Positions 32,532 to 40,918 of a stretch of 64,000 nucleotides of DNA are shown here, piece after piece. A model generated the notes under the pieces. It ran no database searches. It worked only from the letters and a program-made list of their open reading frames with translations, and was not told where the DNA came from. Every line of letters begins with the position of its first letter. Within the stretch, counting starts at the first letter, position 1. This stretch comes from Opitutia bacterium (lineage in GTDB: Bacteria; Verrucomicrobiota; Verrucomicrobiia; Opitutales; Opitutaceae), in contig JACRHT010000012.1 of the NCBI GenBank assembly GCA_016217545.1, positions 682,001 through 746,000 on the forward strand, read 5' to 3'. The position numbers and the translations under genes are program-made.

Positions 32532-33188
32532 ATGTCTGCCGCTGCCGATTCCCGCGCCTTCGAGATCGCGTTCGCGTATCTCGCCGCGGCGGACGCGCTG
32601 CCGGCCGCGCCGGCGGACGTCGTGTTGGGCCTCGGTCATTTAGACCGCGCGATTCCGCGGGTCTGCGCGGAGCTGGCGCTGGCGGGGCGGGCGCGCTGGA
32701 TCGTGTTCTCCGGCGGCGTCGGCGCGGGCAGCGGCGATTTCGCCCAAGCGGAGGCGCTCGAGTTTCGCGACGAAGTGCGGCGACACTGGCCGACAGCGGA
32801 GGCGCGGATCGTGCTGCTCGAAACGCGTTCGACCAACACGGGCGAGAATCTCGCTTTCACGACTGCCGCGCTCGCCGCGGAGCGGCCGGATTTGCAGCCG
32901 GGCGAGGGGTTGCGTTCCGCGATCGTCGTGGCGACGCCCTGCCGCTTGCGGCGGGCGCTGGCGACGGTGCGGCGGCATTGGCCGGCGGTGCAGGTGGCCG
33001 GCGCGTGTGCGACGCGGTCGCTGGCGGAAGAGGAGACGCTCTACGCGCGCCACGGCTTGGCGCTGCGCGCGCAGGTCGCGGGCGAGTTCGAGCGATTGGC
33101 GACTTACCCTGCGCGCGGTTTCATTGCGCCCGTGGAGATGCCGGCGGACGTCGTCGCGGCGGCGCGCCGGCTCGGGGCCAAGGTTTAG
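32532..33188 (+). CDS. YdcF-family protein (DUF218)
   Basis: A 218-residue soluble protein. YdcF/DUF218 features are a VVLGLGHLDRAIPRVC nucleotide-fold opening, WIVFSGGVGAGSGDFAQAEAL, and the ETRSTNTGENLAFT loop. Relatives include SanA and YdcF, implicated in envelope integrity and S-adenosylmethionine binding respectively. No membrane anchor is visible, so this is the short cytoplasmic type. ATG 32532 (MSAAADSRAFE) is preferred, with 32523 and 32499 possible. It is divergent from the radical SAM gene. Confidence 0.8.
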   Translation: MSAAADSRAFEIAFAYLAAADALPAAPADVVLGLGHLDRAIPRVCAELALAGRARWIVFSGGVGAGSGDFAQAEALEFRDEVRRHWPTAEARIVLLETRSTNTGENLAFTTAALAAERPDLQPGEGLRSAIVVATPCRLRRALATVRRHWPAVQVAGACATRSLAEEETLYARHGLALRAQVAGEFERLATYPARGFIAPVEMPADVVAAARRLGAKV

Positions 33189-33260
33189 AAAAACGTCGCC
33201 CGCGGACGTAAAACCGCCGCAGCATTGAACGAATATCCGCCGTCTGTGTCCTACTGCCGC

Positions 33261-34115
33261 GTGTCCCATCGTCTCCTTGCCCTGTGCGCCCTGCTGGCTG
33301 TGTGCGTCGTGCCGTCGTTCGCGGCCGAGACGCTGGCCGAAAAATCCCTGAAGGAAATCGTCGAGCGGCAGAAGCAGCTCTTCGAACGCGCCGAAAAGGA
33401 GGGCGACCAGCTCGACGAGGCGCGCTTCGCCGGCGAGGCGAAAGGCATCGCGAGCAGCTACGACGTGTTCATCCAGAAGAACCCGGATTTCACGCCCGGC
33501 TACGTCGCCTACGGCGTGTTTCTCGGCAAGATCGACATGACCAAGGCGGCGGTCGCGATGCTGCTGAAGGCCAACAAGCTCGACCCGAACATCCCGCTGG
33601 TGAAAAACCAGCTCGCGAAGCATCTCGCCGAGGACGGCAAGCCCCTCGAGGCGCTGCCGTATCTCACCTCGGCGATCGACCTCGCGCCGAACGAGCCGCT
33701 CTACCACTTCCACCTCGGGCAGCTCTTGCTGGCAGCCCGTGACGACTTCCTGCACGAAGGCACCTGGACGCGCGCGGCGCTCGACAAGGCTATGCTCGAG
33801 GCGTTCCAGCGCGCGGCGGACCTCGCGCCCGCCGACCTCTCGCTCGCCTACCAGCACGCGAAGGCCTACTACGAAATCGATCCGCCGCGCTGGGACGAGG
33901 CGCTGGCGGTTTGGGAAAAACTCGGCGGCCGCGCCACGACCGAATCGATGCGCCAGCTGATAAAGCTCCAGCGCGCCAATGTCCTCGTGAAGCTCGACCG
34001 GCGGGATGAGGCCCGCATGTTGCTCGACCAGGTGACGGACCTGAAGCTGACGGACGAAAAGCAGAAGCTCATCGACGCGCTCGCCGCGACCGCTGCGGCC
34101 AAACCCGCGAAATAA
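33261..34115 (+). CDS. Secreted TPR-repeat protein
   Basis: A 284-residue protein. A GTG start at 33261 gives a good signal peptide (MSHRLLALCALLAVCVVPSFAA); a TTG at 33225 would add 12 residues. The mature protein has tetratricopeptide-like helices: PGYVAYGVFLGKIDMTKAAVAMLLKANKLDP, then NQLAKHLAEDGKPLEALPYLTSAIDLAPNEPLYHFHLGQLLL, then AAALDPADLS-like repeats (FQRAADLAPADLSLAYQ). It is probably a periplasmic scaffold; the partner is unknown. The rhomboid-like gene follows after 65 bases on the same strand. Confidence 0.8.
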   Translation: MSHRLLALCALLAVCVVPSFAAETLAEKSLKEIVERQKQLFERAEKEGDQLDEARFAGEAKGIASSYDVFIQKNPDFTPGYVAYGVFLGKIDMTKAAVAMLLKANKLDPNIPLVKNQLAKHLAEDGKPLEALPYLTSAIDLAPNEPLYHFHLGQLLLAARDDFLHEGTWTRAALDKAMLEAFQRAADLAPADLSLAYQHAKAYYEIDPPRWDEALAVWEKLGGRATTESMRQLIKLQRANVLVKLDRRDEARMLLDQVTDLKLTDEKQKLIDALAATAAAKPAK

Positions 34116-34180
34116 GCGGCGAGTTTCCATGACGCCGCTCGGCGCTTGCGCGCGGCGGGCCGGACTGGCAAGTCCCACGC

Positions 34181-34957
34181 ATGTCTTTGCTCAATCGCCT
34201 CGAACGCACGCTCGGGCGCTTCGCGATTCCCAACCTCTCGCTCTACCTGGTGATCGGCCAGGTCTTCTTCTGGAGCGTCAGCTTTCTCGGGTATTTCGAT
34301 CTCGAGCGCATCGCCCTGCTGCCGCTCGCGGTGCGCCAGGGAGAGTTCTGGCGGTTGGTGTCGTTCCTGTTTTATCCGCCGAGCTCGCACCCGGTGTTCA
34401 TCGCGTTTGCGTGGTATCTGTTCTGGATGATGGGCAGCGCGCTCGAGGGCTACTGGGGCGTGTTTCGCTACAACCTCTTCGTGTTCACCGGCTGGGCGCT
34501 CACGGCCGGCGTGGCGTTCCTTTTCCCGGGGACGTATGCGATCAACCTCTTCCTGGCCGGCAGCGTGTTCCTCGCGTTCGCGTTCCTGAATCCGGATTTC
34601 GAGATGATGCTGTTCTTCATCCTGCCGGTGAAGATCAAGTGGCTCGCCCTGCTGCAATGGCTCTTCTACGGCTACGCGATCATCTTCGGCCCGTGGCCGG
34701 TGAAGCTGGCGACGCTCGCCGCGATCGGGAACTTCCTGCTCTTTTTCTCCAGCGACATCGTGCAACGGATCAAAACCGGCCGCCGCCGCATGGAGCATCA
34801 GGCCCGCGCCGCCGCCGCGCGGACGGAAGAGCGCGAGCCGCGCCACCGCTGCGTCGTGTGCGGCAAGACCGAGCTCACGCATCCGATGGAGGACTTCCGC
34901 TACGGCGACGACGACAAGTGCTACTGCTCGGAGCACCGCGGCGGCAAAAAGAGCTGA
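34181..34957 (+). CDS. Rhomboid-like membrane protein, catalytic residues absent, zinc-ribbon tail
   Basis: A 258-residue protein. The six-helix rhomboid/derlin-like core (residues 15-200) has the family phrases RQGEFWRLVSFLFYPP, FWMMGSALEGYWGVFRYNLF and FLNPDFEMMLFFILPVKIKWLALL. The expected GxSG serine is replaced by LAGSVF-type sequence and the last helix has no His (GNFLLFFSSD), so protease activity is unlikely. The tail carries CVVCGKTELTHP and KCYCSEH: a likely CX2C...CXCX2H zinc site. A role in recognising or recruiting membrane proteins is inference. It is followed after 3 bases by prmB. Confidence 0.78.
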   Translation: MSLLNRLERTLGRFAIPNLSLYLVIGQVFFWSVSFLGYFDLERIALLPLAVRQGEFWRLVSFLFYPPSSHPVFIAFAWYLFWMMGSALEGYWGVFRYNLFVFTGWALTAGVAFLFPGTYAINLFLAGSVFLAFAFLNPDFEMMLFFILPVKIKWLALLQWLFYGYAIIFGPWPVKLATLAAIGNFLLFFSSDIVQRIKTGRRRMEHQARAAAARTEEREPRHRCVVCGKTELTHPMEDFRYGDDDKCYCSEHRGGKKS

Positions 34958-34960
34958 ACG

Positions 34961-35854
34961 ATGTCCACGCGTCCGCAGACCGTCGGAGAATGGCTCGATT
35001 GGGCCGTGCGGCGCTATGACCGGCAAAGCGTCGCGCTCGGCCAGGTCGCGGACAACGCGCACGACGAGGCGCTCTATCTCCTGCTGCACACGCTCGGTTT
35101 GCCGCTCGAAAGCCCGCGCAGCGTGCTGCGCCGCAAGGCCACGCCCGAGCAGGCGGCGGCGCTCGCGGAGGTTTTCCGCCGGCGCATCGACGAGCGCACG
35201 CCGGCGGCCTACCTTACGCGCGAGGCTTGGTTGGGCGGGCACAAATTTTACGTCGATGAGCGCGTGATCATCCCGCGTTCGTATTTCGTCGAGCTGTTGC
35301 CGGAGGCGATTCCGCAATGGCTGCCGGCCAAGAAGCCGGTGAAGCGCGTCGTCGACGTCTGCACCGGCAGCGGTTGTCTCGCGGTGTTGCTCGCGGACCG
35401 TTTCCCCGAGGCGAAGGTCGATGCGATCGAACTCTCGCCGGATGCCGCGGCGGTGGCTCGTTTCAATTTCGCGCAAAACGAACTCGGCGCGCGCATCAAG
35501 CTGCACCGCTCGGATGTCTTCGATGCGGTGCCGGTCGTGAAATACGACGTCATCCTCTCGAACCCGCCTTACGTGCCGTCGCGCGAGATGAAGGGCTTGC
35601 CGGAGGAATTCCGGAAAGAGCCGGCCATGGCGCTCGACGGCGGTGCGGACGGGCTCGACATCGTGCGCAAGCTCCTGCGGCAGGCCCGCGAGCGCCTGCA
35701 GCCGCACGGCATCGTGACGCTCGAGGTCGGTCAGGCAAAGGCGGCGCTGGCGGCGAAGCTGGCGGAGCTAGACCCGCATTGGCTGCCGACGCAGGACGGC
35801 GAGGATTGCGTCTGCGTGATCACCGCTAAACGATTGTTCGAATGGAAGGAATGA
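34961..35854 (+). CDS. prmB: PrmB: ribosomal protein L3 glutamine methyltransferase
   Basis: A 297-residue SAM-dependent methyltransferase. The N-terminal helical domain (VGEWLDWAVRRYDRQ, HDEALYLLLHTLGLPL) is followed by the class I fold with VVDVCTGSGCLAVLLA and the catalytic ILSNPPYVPS (NPPY) motif. YVDERVIIPRSYFVELL in the linker is diagnostic of PrmB rather than PrmC. It methylates Gln150 of L3 (E. coli numbering). The start lies 3 bases after the rhomboid-like stop, and its own stop overlaps the next gene's start by 4 bases (ATGA). Confidence 0.92.
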   Translation: MSTRPQTVGEWLDWAVRRYDRQSVALGQVADNAHDEALYLLLHTLGLPLESPRSVLRRKATPEQAAALAEVFRRRIDERTPAAYLTREAWLGGHKFYVDERVIIPRSYFVELLPEAIPQWLPAKKPVKRVVDVCTGSGCLAVLLADRFPEAKVDAIELSPDAAAVARFNFAQNELGARIKLHRSDVFDAVPVVKYDVILSNPPYVPSREMKGLPEEFRKEPAMALDGGADGLDIVRKLLRQARERLQPHGIVTLEVGQAKAALAAKLAELDPHWLPTQDGEDCVCVITAKRLFEWKE

Positions 35855-38268
35855 AGGTGACGGAAACGGCGGGACAAAAATACCTGCGTTGGTTTTTGGT
35901 GGCAGTCGCGAGCGGCGCGATGGTCTGGCTCTACTTCTGGATTCAGGCACCGGCGATTTCGCAACTGCTCGGCCGGCATAGCGCGAAAACGGCCTACTAC
36001 AACCGGCTCGTGGACGGATTTCGTTCCGGACATTTGTATCTCGCGGGCGATCCGGCGCCCGAAATGGCGAAGCTGAAGAATCCCTACGACCCGCTGGAAA
36101 ACGCGCCGTATCGGCTGCACGACGCCACTTACTACAAGGGGAAATACTACCTCTACTTTGGGCCGACACCGGCGCTGGTCCTGTTCTGGCCCTACGTGGC
36201 GATCACCGGCGAATACCTTTGGCACCGGCAGGCGGTGGCAGTCTTCGGCTCGGCGGCGTTTCTAATTTCCGTCGGATTGTTGTGCGCGATTCGGCGACGG
36301 TATTTCCCGCGGGCGGGAGCGTGGACCATGTTCTTCGCGGTGATCGGGCTGGGGTTTGTGAACACGATCCCGATCGTATTGCGCCGGCCGGATGTGTGGG
36401 AAGTGCCGATCACGTGTGCGGCGGTGTTCGTGTTGCTGGCCCTTGTCGCGATCTGGCGGGCGATCCATTGGCCGAGCGACCGCACGGGCTGGACGGTGAT
36501 CGCGAGCGCATTCTACGGGTTGGCCATTGGCGCGCGGCCGCCGGTGTTGCTCGGTGCGGCGATGCTGCTCGTGCCGGCGCTCTACGCATGGCGACGCGAT
36601 CGCGCGGACTGGGTGGGGGTGCGGCGACTGGTGCTCGCGGCGGTGCTACCGGTGACGGTGGCGGGGCTCGCGCTGTTGAGCTATAACTGGCTGCGGTTTG
36701 AGAACCCGCTCGAGTTTGGACAACGCTATCAACTCGCGGGAGTGGACAATACGCAGGTCACGTTCTTCGGTGGAAATTTCTTCTGGTATCACCTGCGGCT
36801 CTACCTCTGGGAGCCGGTGCGCTGGTTTCAGTATTTTCCGTTCGTGCGCGGCATCGAGATCCCGCCGCCGCCGGCGGGACAGCTCGGCGTTGAGAGCATG
36901 TTCGGGCTGCTGACAAACACGTCGTTCGTGTGGCTGGCGTTGCTGGCTCCGTGGCTCGGTGACCGGGGCGAGGCGAGGGCGTCGTGGCGCTGGTTTGTCT
37001 TCGCGGCGGGCGTGTATTCGGCGATCGCGGGCGCGACGGTCATGATGTTCGGCGGGGCGTGCAATCGCTACTTCGTGGACTTCGTGCCGCCGCTGGTGTT
37101 GCTCGCGGCGGCCGGCGCGTTGGCGATCGATCACTCGCTAAGCAGAGCAGCAAGGGCGTGGCGCTGGCTCGGGCGCGCGGTGTGGGTGGCGGCGACGGTG
37201 TTTTCGGCGGCATTCATTTTCTTCTCCAGTTGCGAGCACCTCGGGCTGCTGCGGTTGCGCGATCCCCTATCGTATGAGAGCTTGGCGAGGTTCTTCAATT
37301 GGCCGGTGGCAGCCGTCGAGACGTTGCGCGGGGTGCGCTCCGGGCCGCTGGAACTGACGGTGAAGCTACCGCCGTTTACCACGCGGCGTGCGGAGCCGTA
37401 TCTCGTCACGGGCACGCCGAACGAAGCGGATTACCTCTGGATCGAATACGTGAGCCCGGACACCGTGCGTTTCGGAATCGAGCACACCAACTACGGCGGC
37501 CCGATCAGCGAGATGATCAAGGTCGACTACGCGCGCGAGCACACGATCACGCTGCAGTTCCGCTCGCTCTATCCGCCGGCGGAGCACGCCTATTGGGAAT
37601 CGGCCGAGGGAGCGGCGCTGCTGGCGTCGCGTGACGAGCTCCGGTTGATGTTCGATGATCGCGAAGTGCTGCGCGGCAAGGTCGCTGGCTACGACGCAGC
37701 TCCGCAGACACGTTTCATCGGTTACAGTCCCTATGTGCAGGCGTTTGGCAGCCGGTTCACGGGGGAGATACTGCGGCAGCGCACGCTTTCGGCGCCCACA
37801 CCGGAGCAGGCCCGTGCACCCGGGCCAGTGGCGTTCAAGTTCTGGATGCCGACCGGTGTGCCGCCGAATTGGACCGAACCCCTTGTGCAGACCGGTGAAA
37901 CGGGAAAGGCGGATACGGTTTGGATTCGCTACGTCGACGATCGCCACGTCACGTTCGGCTTGGACCACTGGGGCTACGGAGGACCGGAGACGCCGCCGAT
38001 CGAAGTGGATTTCGCGCAGGTGCACCGCTTCGAGATTCGCATGGGTTCGCTTTACCCGGAGGAGCTAAAGCTCCCGGCCAACGACGCGCGACGTCGCCGG
38101 CTTGAAGTGAAATTCAACGGTGTGGTCGTGCTTGAAAGAGTGCAGGATTTTCACCCCGCACAGGCCAACCAGGTGTTTTTCGGTCGTAATCCCGCAGGTG
38201 CGTCGACGACACAGGCGCGCACCTCCGGCCGCTTGGCCGAACTCTGGCGTTTGGGCGCGCAAGATTAG
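35851..38268 (+). CDS. Large multipass membrane protein with duplicated C-terminal domain
   Basis: An 805-residue protein. A GT-C-like membrane half (residues 1-500, about 11 helices) has TYYKGKYYLYFGPTPALVLFWP near its start and FGGACNRYFVDFVPPLVLL. The rest is a periplasmic region with two similar modules at about 540-590 and 695-745: DYLWIEYVSPDTVRFGIEH...GGP and DTVWIRYVDDRHVTFGLDH...GGP, each followed by an FRSLYPP/MGSLYPE motif. No catalytic motif is certain. ATG 35851 has GGAAGGA 3-9 bases upstream and overlaps the prmB stop; ATG 35842 is the alternative. A polysaccharide or lipid glycosyl-transfer role is a guess from topology. Confidence 0.7.
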   Translation: MKVTETAGQKYLRWFLVAVASGAMVWLYFWIQAPAISQLLGRHSAKTAYYNRLVDGFRSGHLYLAGDPAPEMAKLKNPYDPLENAPYRLHDATYYKGKYYLYFGPTPALVLFWPYVAITGEYLWHRQAVAVFGSAAFLISVGLLCAIRRRYFPRAGAWTMFFAVIGLGFVNTIPIVLRRPDVWEVPITCAAVFVLLALVAIWRAIHWPSDRTGWTVIASAFYGLAIGARPPVLLGAAMLLVPALYAWRRDRADWVGVRRLVLAAVLPVTVAGLALLSYNWLRFENPLEFGQRYQLAGVDNTQVTFFGGNFFWYHLRLYLWEPVRWFQYFPFVRGIEIPPPPAGQLGVESMFGLLTNTSFVWLALLAPWLGDRGEARASWRWFVFAAGVYSAIAGATVMMFGGACNRYFVDFVPPLVLLAAAGALAIDHSLSRAARAWRWLGRAVWVAATVFSAAFIFFSSCEHLGLLRLRDPLSYESLARFFNWPVAAVETLRGVRSGPLELTVKLPPFTTRRAEPYLVTGTPNEADYLWIEYVSPDTVRFGIEHTNYGGPISEMIKVDYAREHTITLQFRSLYPPAEHAYWESAEGAALLASRDELRLMFDDREVLRGKVAGYDAAPQTRFIGYSPYVQAFGSRFTGEILRQRTLSAPTPEQARAPGPVAFKFWMPTGVPPNWTEPLVQTGETGKADTVWIRYVDDRHVTFGLDHWGYGGPETPPIEVDFAQVHRFEIRMGSLYPEELKLPANDARRRRLEVKFNGVVVLERVQDFHPAQANQVFFGRNPAGASTTQARTSGRLAELWRLGAQD

Positions 38269-38435
38269 ACGACGGATCGTCGGGCACGCCTCGCGCAGTG
38301 CGGTGGCGCGTGGTGTGACCGAGCGTGCCCTGGCACGTGGCAGAAGGGCGTCAGGTTGTCGTTTTTCGACGACAAAAGCGGGTTTCATTTTGACCGCGGT
38401 TTCGTGAGGTCTATCTGGCGAAGCACACACACGCA

Positions 38436-39410
38436 ATGAACAGCCGATTCTTCACTCCGTTCCTGGCGCTGGCGGGCAGCGCCCTTCTCGCGATCTCTGC
38501 CCAAGCGCAGCTCACGTTCTCGTTTGATTTCCAAAATCCCGGAGTGGGTTTCAACGACCCCACTTCCGGCGCCGCGCGGCAGGCCGCGTTGCAGGATGCG
38601 GCGAACACGCTGGCGTCCTATTTCGCCGTTTCCGGTCCGGTGAACCTGACTTTCACCGTGAACTCGGAGAACAGCAGCGGTTCGAACACGCTGGCGAGCG
38701 CGGGCAGCGTGTTGGTTTCGGATGGCGCGGGATTTTTCCGCACCGTGGTGCAGAACAAGATCATCATGGGCTCGGACGCCAACGGCACGTCGGCGGACGG
38801 CACCATCAACTGGAACTGGGCCCACTCCTGGAACATCTCCGGCACCGTCGGCGGCTCCGAATACGATTTCAAGAGCACCGCGATGCACGAGTTGCTGCAC
38901 TCCTTCGGCATCCTGAGCTACGTCGGCGCCTCCGGCACGAATACCGGCACCAACTGGACGACGTTCGACCAGTTCCTCACGACCAACGCCGGCGCGGGCA
39001 GCCCGTTGATCAACCAAACCACGTTCGCGTGGATCGGGCCTGATTCCGTGCTCACCGGCGGCGGCACGCCTCCGAGCTACGCGGCCAACGGCATGTTCTT
39101 CAGCGGATCCAACGCGATGGCGGCCAACTCGAACAATCCTGTTCCGATCTACTCGCCGAGCACGTGGGAAGGCGGCAGCAGCGGCAGCCACACGGCGGAC
39201 AACTATTTCACCGGTTCGAATCAGCTGATGATGAATGCCGCCACGAGCTTCGGGCCTGGCATTCGCACCCTCAGCGCCATCGAGATGGGCATGCTCACCG
39301 ACATGGGCTACACGCTGACTGCGGTGCCGGAGCCTTCCACTTACGCTTTGATCCTCGGCCTCGGCGCTCTTGGCGCGCTGGTGGTGCGCCGCCAGCGTCG
39401 CGGTTGTTGA
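38436..39410 (+). CDS. PEP-CTERM secreted metalloprotease-like protein
   Basis: A 324-residue protein. The signal peptide is MNSRFFTPFLALAGSALLAISAQAQ. The mature domain has a zinc-protease motif AMHELLHSFGI (HEXXHXXG) at about residue 150. The protein ends with VPEPSTYALILGLGALGALVV and RRQRR, a canonical PEP-CTERM sorting signal for an exosortase. The Asn/Ser/Gly-rich body suits an extracellular matrix protein. HEXXHXXG points to a metzincin-like fold; the third ligand is not certain. No exosortase lies in this window, so it must be encoded elsewhere. About 165 bases of non-coding sequence precede it. Confidence 0.85.
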   Translation: MNSRFFTPFLALAGSALLAISAQAQLTFSFDFQNPGVGFNDPTSGAARQAALQDAANTLASYFAVSGPVNLTFTVNSENSSGSNTLASAGSVLVSDGAGFFRTVVQNKIIMGSDANGTSADGTINWNWAHSWNISGTVGGSEYDFKSTAMHELLHSFGILSYVGASGTNTGTNWTTFDQFLTTNAGAGSPLINQTTFAWIGPDSVLTGGGTPPSYAANGMFFSGSNAMAANSNNPVPIYSPSTWEGGSSGSHTADNYFTGSNQLMMNAATSFGPGIRTLSAIEMGMLTDMGYTLTAVPEPSTYALILGLGALGALVVRRQRRGC

Positions 39411-39423
39411 ACCCGTCGGAGGC

Positions 39424-39663
39424 TCACGCCCAGGAAGGCGGAAGAGCAACGGAGCCGCGTTCGCCCGGCGCGTAGCGTTCGCACGGGCGGCCGGGGTGGA
39501 CGAGGCGCGTGGCACGGGCGGGATGCGTGCACCAGAGCCACTCTTCGGCAAACGGATCGGTGCGGATCGTCCGTGCGAACCGGCAATCGCTCCCGCAGGG
39601 CTGACCGTCGTCGGGCGGCAGCGCGGCGGCTTCGGGCTCCGCGAAAAACTCGCTCACGCGCAC
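39424..39663 (-). CDS. Small Cys-rich protein of unknown function
   Basis: A 79-residue frame starting with GTG at 39663, one base after the rhodanese stop. It contains four cysteines in QPCGSDCRF, WLWCTHPARA and RPCERY, plus a conserved-looking FARTIRTDPFAEEWLWC segment. The spacing resembles a small zinc or iron-sulfur binding motif. I know of no characterised family, but the abutting position behind a sulfur-relay gene and the Cys pattern argue that it is real. A GTG two codons further in is an alternative start. Confidence 0.5.
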   Translation of the reverse strand: MRVSEFFAEPEAAALPPDDGQPCGSDCRFARTIRTDPFAEEWLWCTHPARATRLVHPGRPCERYAPGERGSVALPPSWA

Positions 39664-39664
39664 C

Positions 39665-40066
39665 TCATTTCTTGGTCTCGAGCTGGCGCACCGGCAGGCC
39701 GGCGTCGATCCACTCCTTCAGGCCGCCGGCGTTGGCGACCTGGTAGCCTTTTTCCGCGAGGGCCGCGCCGATGTTGCCGGCGCGTTTGCCGGAGCGGCAG
39801 TAGAGGATGAGCGTCTTGTCCTTCGCGGCTTTGGCGAGGAAGGGCTTCCACTCGAACTGCGCGTTCTCGAAATCGCTCTGCGGCAGCAGCACGGCGGGCG
39901 CGGCAACGCCGGTCTGGAACCACTCGGCCGGCTCGCGGACGTCGACGAGCGTGGCTTTGCCGTCGGCGACGAGTTTCGCGGCCTCGGCGGGAGTGATGCG
40001 GGCGACTTCGGCGCCGCAGAGGGTCAGGGCGCCGAGCAGGAAGAGGGCAGCGAGGGACTTGAGCAT
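39665..40066 (-). CDS. Exported rhodanese-like sulfurtransferase
   Basis: A 133-residue protein: signal peptide (MLKSLAALFLLGALTLCGAE) then one rhodanese domain with ATLVDVREPAEW and the persulfide Cys in LYCRSGKRAGNIG. Predicted periplasmic. It transfers sulfane sulfur, probably downstream of the sulfide:quinone oxidoreductase-like enzyme encoded 2 kb upstream on the same strand. A second rhodanese with a membrane anchor lies at 48620-49021 in the efflux cluster. Confidence 0.88.
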   Translation of the reverse strand: MLKSLAALFLLGALTLCGAEVARITPAEAAKLVADGKATLVDVREPAEWFQTGVAAPAVLLPQSDFENAQFEWKPFLAKAAKDKTLILYCRSGKRAGNIGAALAEKGYQVANAGGLKEWIDAGLPVRQLETKK

Positions 40067-40105
40067 GCCCTCAGCTTGCGCGGATTCGCGCGCGGGGCAA
40101 GAGGC

Positions 40106-40765
40106 TCAGTCTGTCTTCGGCGGCGTGGGCGTGGCGGCGGGTGGCGGGTTTTCGTAGGAGACGCGGATGAGGCCGCGCCATTCCCAGGCTTGGTAGCCGG
40201 TCGCTTTGTCCTCCGGGTAAAGCCGCTCGAGCATGTGTTGCACCTGGGGCTGCAGCGACTCGGTGGAGCCGTGGCAGAGCAGGCATTTCGGATTCACGGC
40301 GATGGGGCGGTAGACGCGCCACTCGAGCGGTGCGCCGGGCTTATCCACTTTTTGCACGATCAGCTTCGGCGGCGATTCGCCGGATTGCATGGCGATGCGC
40401 ACAAGGTCGAGGGCGGCGAAGTCGGCCGGGTCGGGCGTGTTCTTCGGGTCGCGCACGCGGAAGCTCGTCATCTTGATCGCGGTGACGACGGGTTTGCCGG
40501 CGACGGGTTTCGGCGGCGCGAGCGTCTTGAGGTGCAGCAGCTCGATGGCTTCATCAAGGCCCTTCGACGCCAGCGTGCGCTCGACTTCCATCATCAGCGA
40601 TCCGCCAACGCGATCGATGAGACGTTCGCCCGACTGGCTGATGGCGGCGGCTTCGGGATCGCTGTCGGCCGCCCACGAGAATTTCATTTCGGGTTTCGCG
40701 GGTTCTTGCGCGGATAACAGCGCGCACAGGCCGACGAGCACCGCGGGGTAGGGGTAGTGCTTCAT
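40106..40765 (-). CDS. DUF3365 / Tll0287-like haem sensor protein
   Basis: A 219-residue exported protein. The signal peptide MKHYPYPAVLVGLCALLSAQ is followed by a DUF3365 domain with SFRVRDPKNTPD and EWRVYRPIAV, and a single c-type haem motif KCLLCHGSTE (CXXCH). Tll0287-like domains sense redox or bind small ligands through haem. The Pro-rich tail ends PPPAATPTPPKTD. ATG 40765 is used; the upstream extension is Arg-rich and would lie outside the signal. It lies between the DsrE and rhodanese genes, so a role in sensing or relaying electrons during sulfide oxidation is plausible. Confidence 0.8.
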   Translation of the reverse strand: MKHYPYPAVLVGLCALLSAQEPAKPEMKFSWAADSDPEAAAISQSGERLIDRVGGSLMMEVERTLASKGLDEAIELLHLKTLAPPKPVAGKPVVTAIKMTSFRVRDPKNTPDPADFAALDLVRIAMQSGESPPKLIVQKVDKPGAPLEWRVYRPIAVNPKCLLCHGSTESLQPQVQHMLERLYPEDKATGYQAWEWRGLIRVSYENPPPAATPTPPKTD

Positions 40766-40840
40766 GGGGAAAGTATACACCCGGCGCGGCACTTTGCCTA
40801 CGGGGCCAAGAAAGCGCAACGGATGCGCAGAGTGAAAACG

Positions 40841-40909
40841 GTAAGGCCCCGCCGACGGGAGTCGACGGGGCCCGCCATGTGGGCGCGGCGCGTGAACGCC
40901 GCGCCTACC
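40841..40909. repeat. REP-like palindromic element
   Basis: GTAAGGCCCCGCCGAC...GTCGACGGGGCC then GGCGCGGCG...CGCCGCGCCTAC. The inner GGCCCCGTCGAC palindrome can form a strong hairpin between the haem-sensor and DsrE genes. Confidence 0.85.
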
Positions 40910-40918
40910 CACCTGCGC

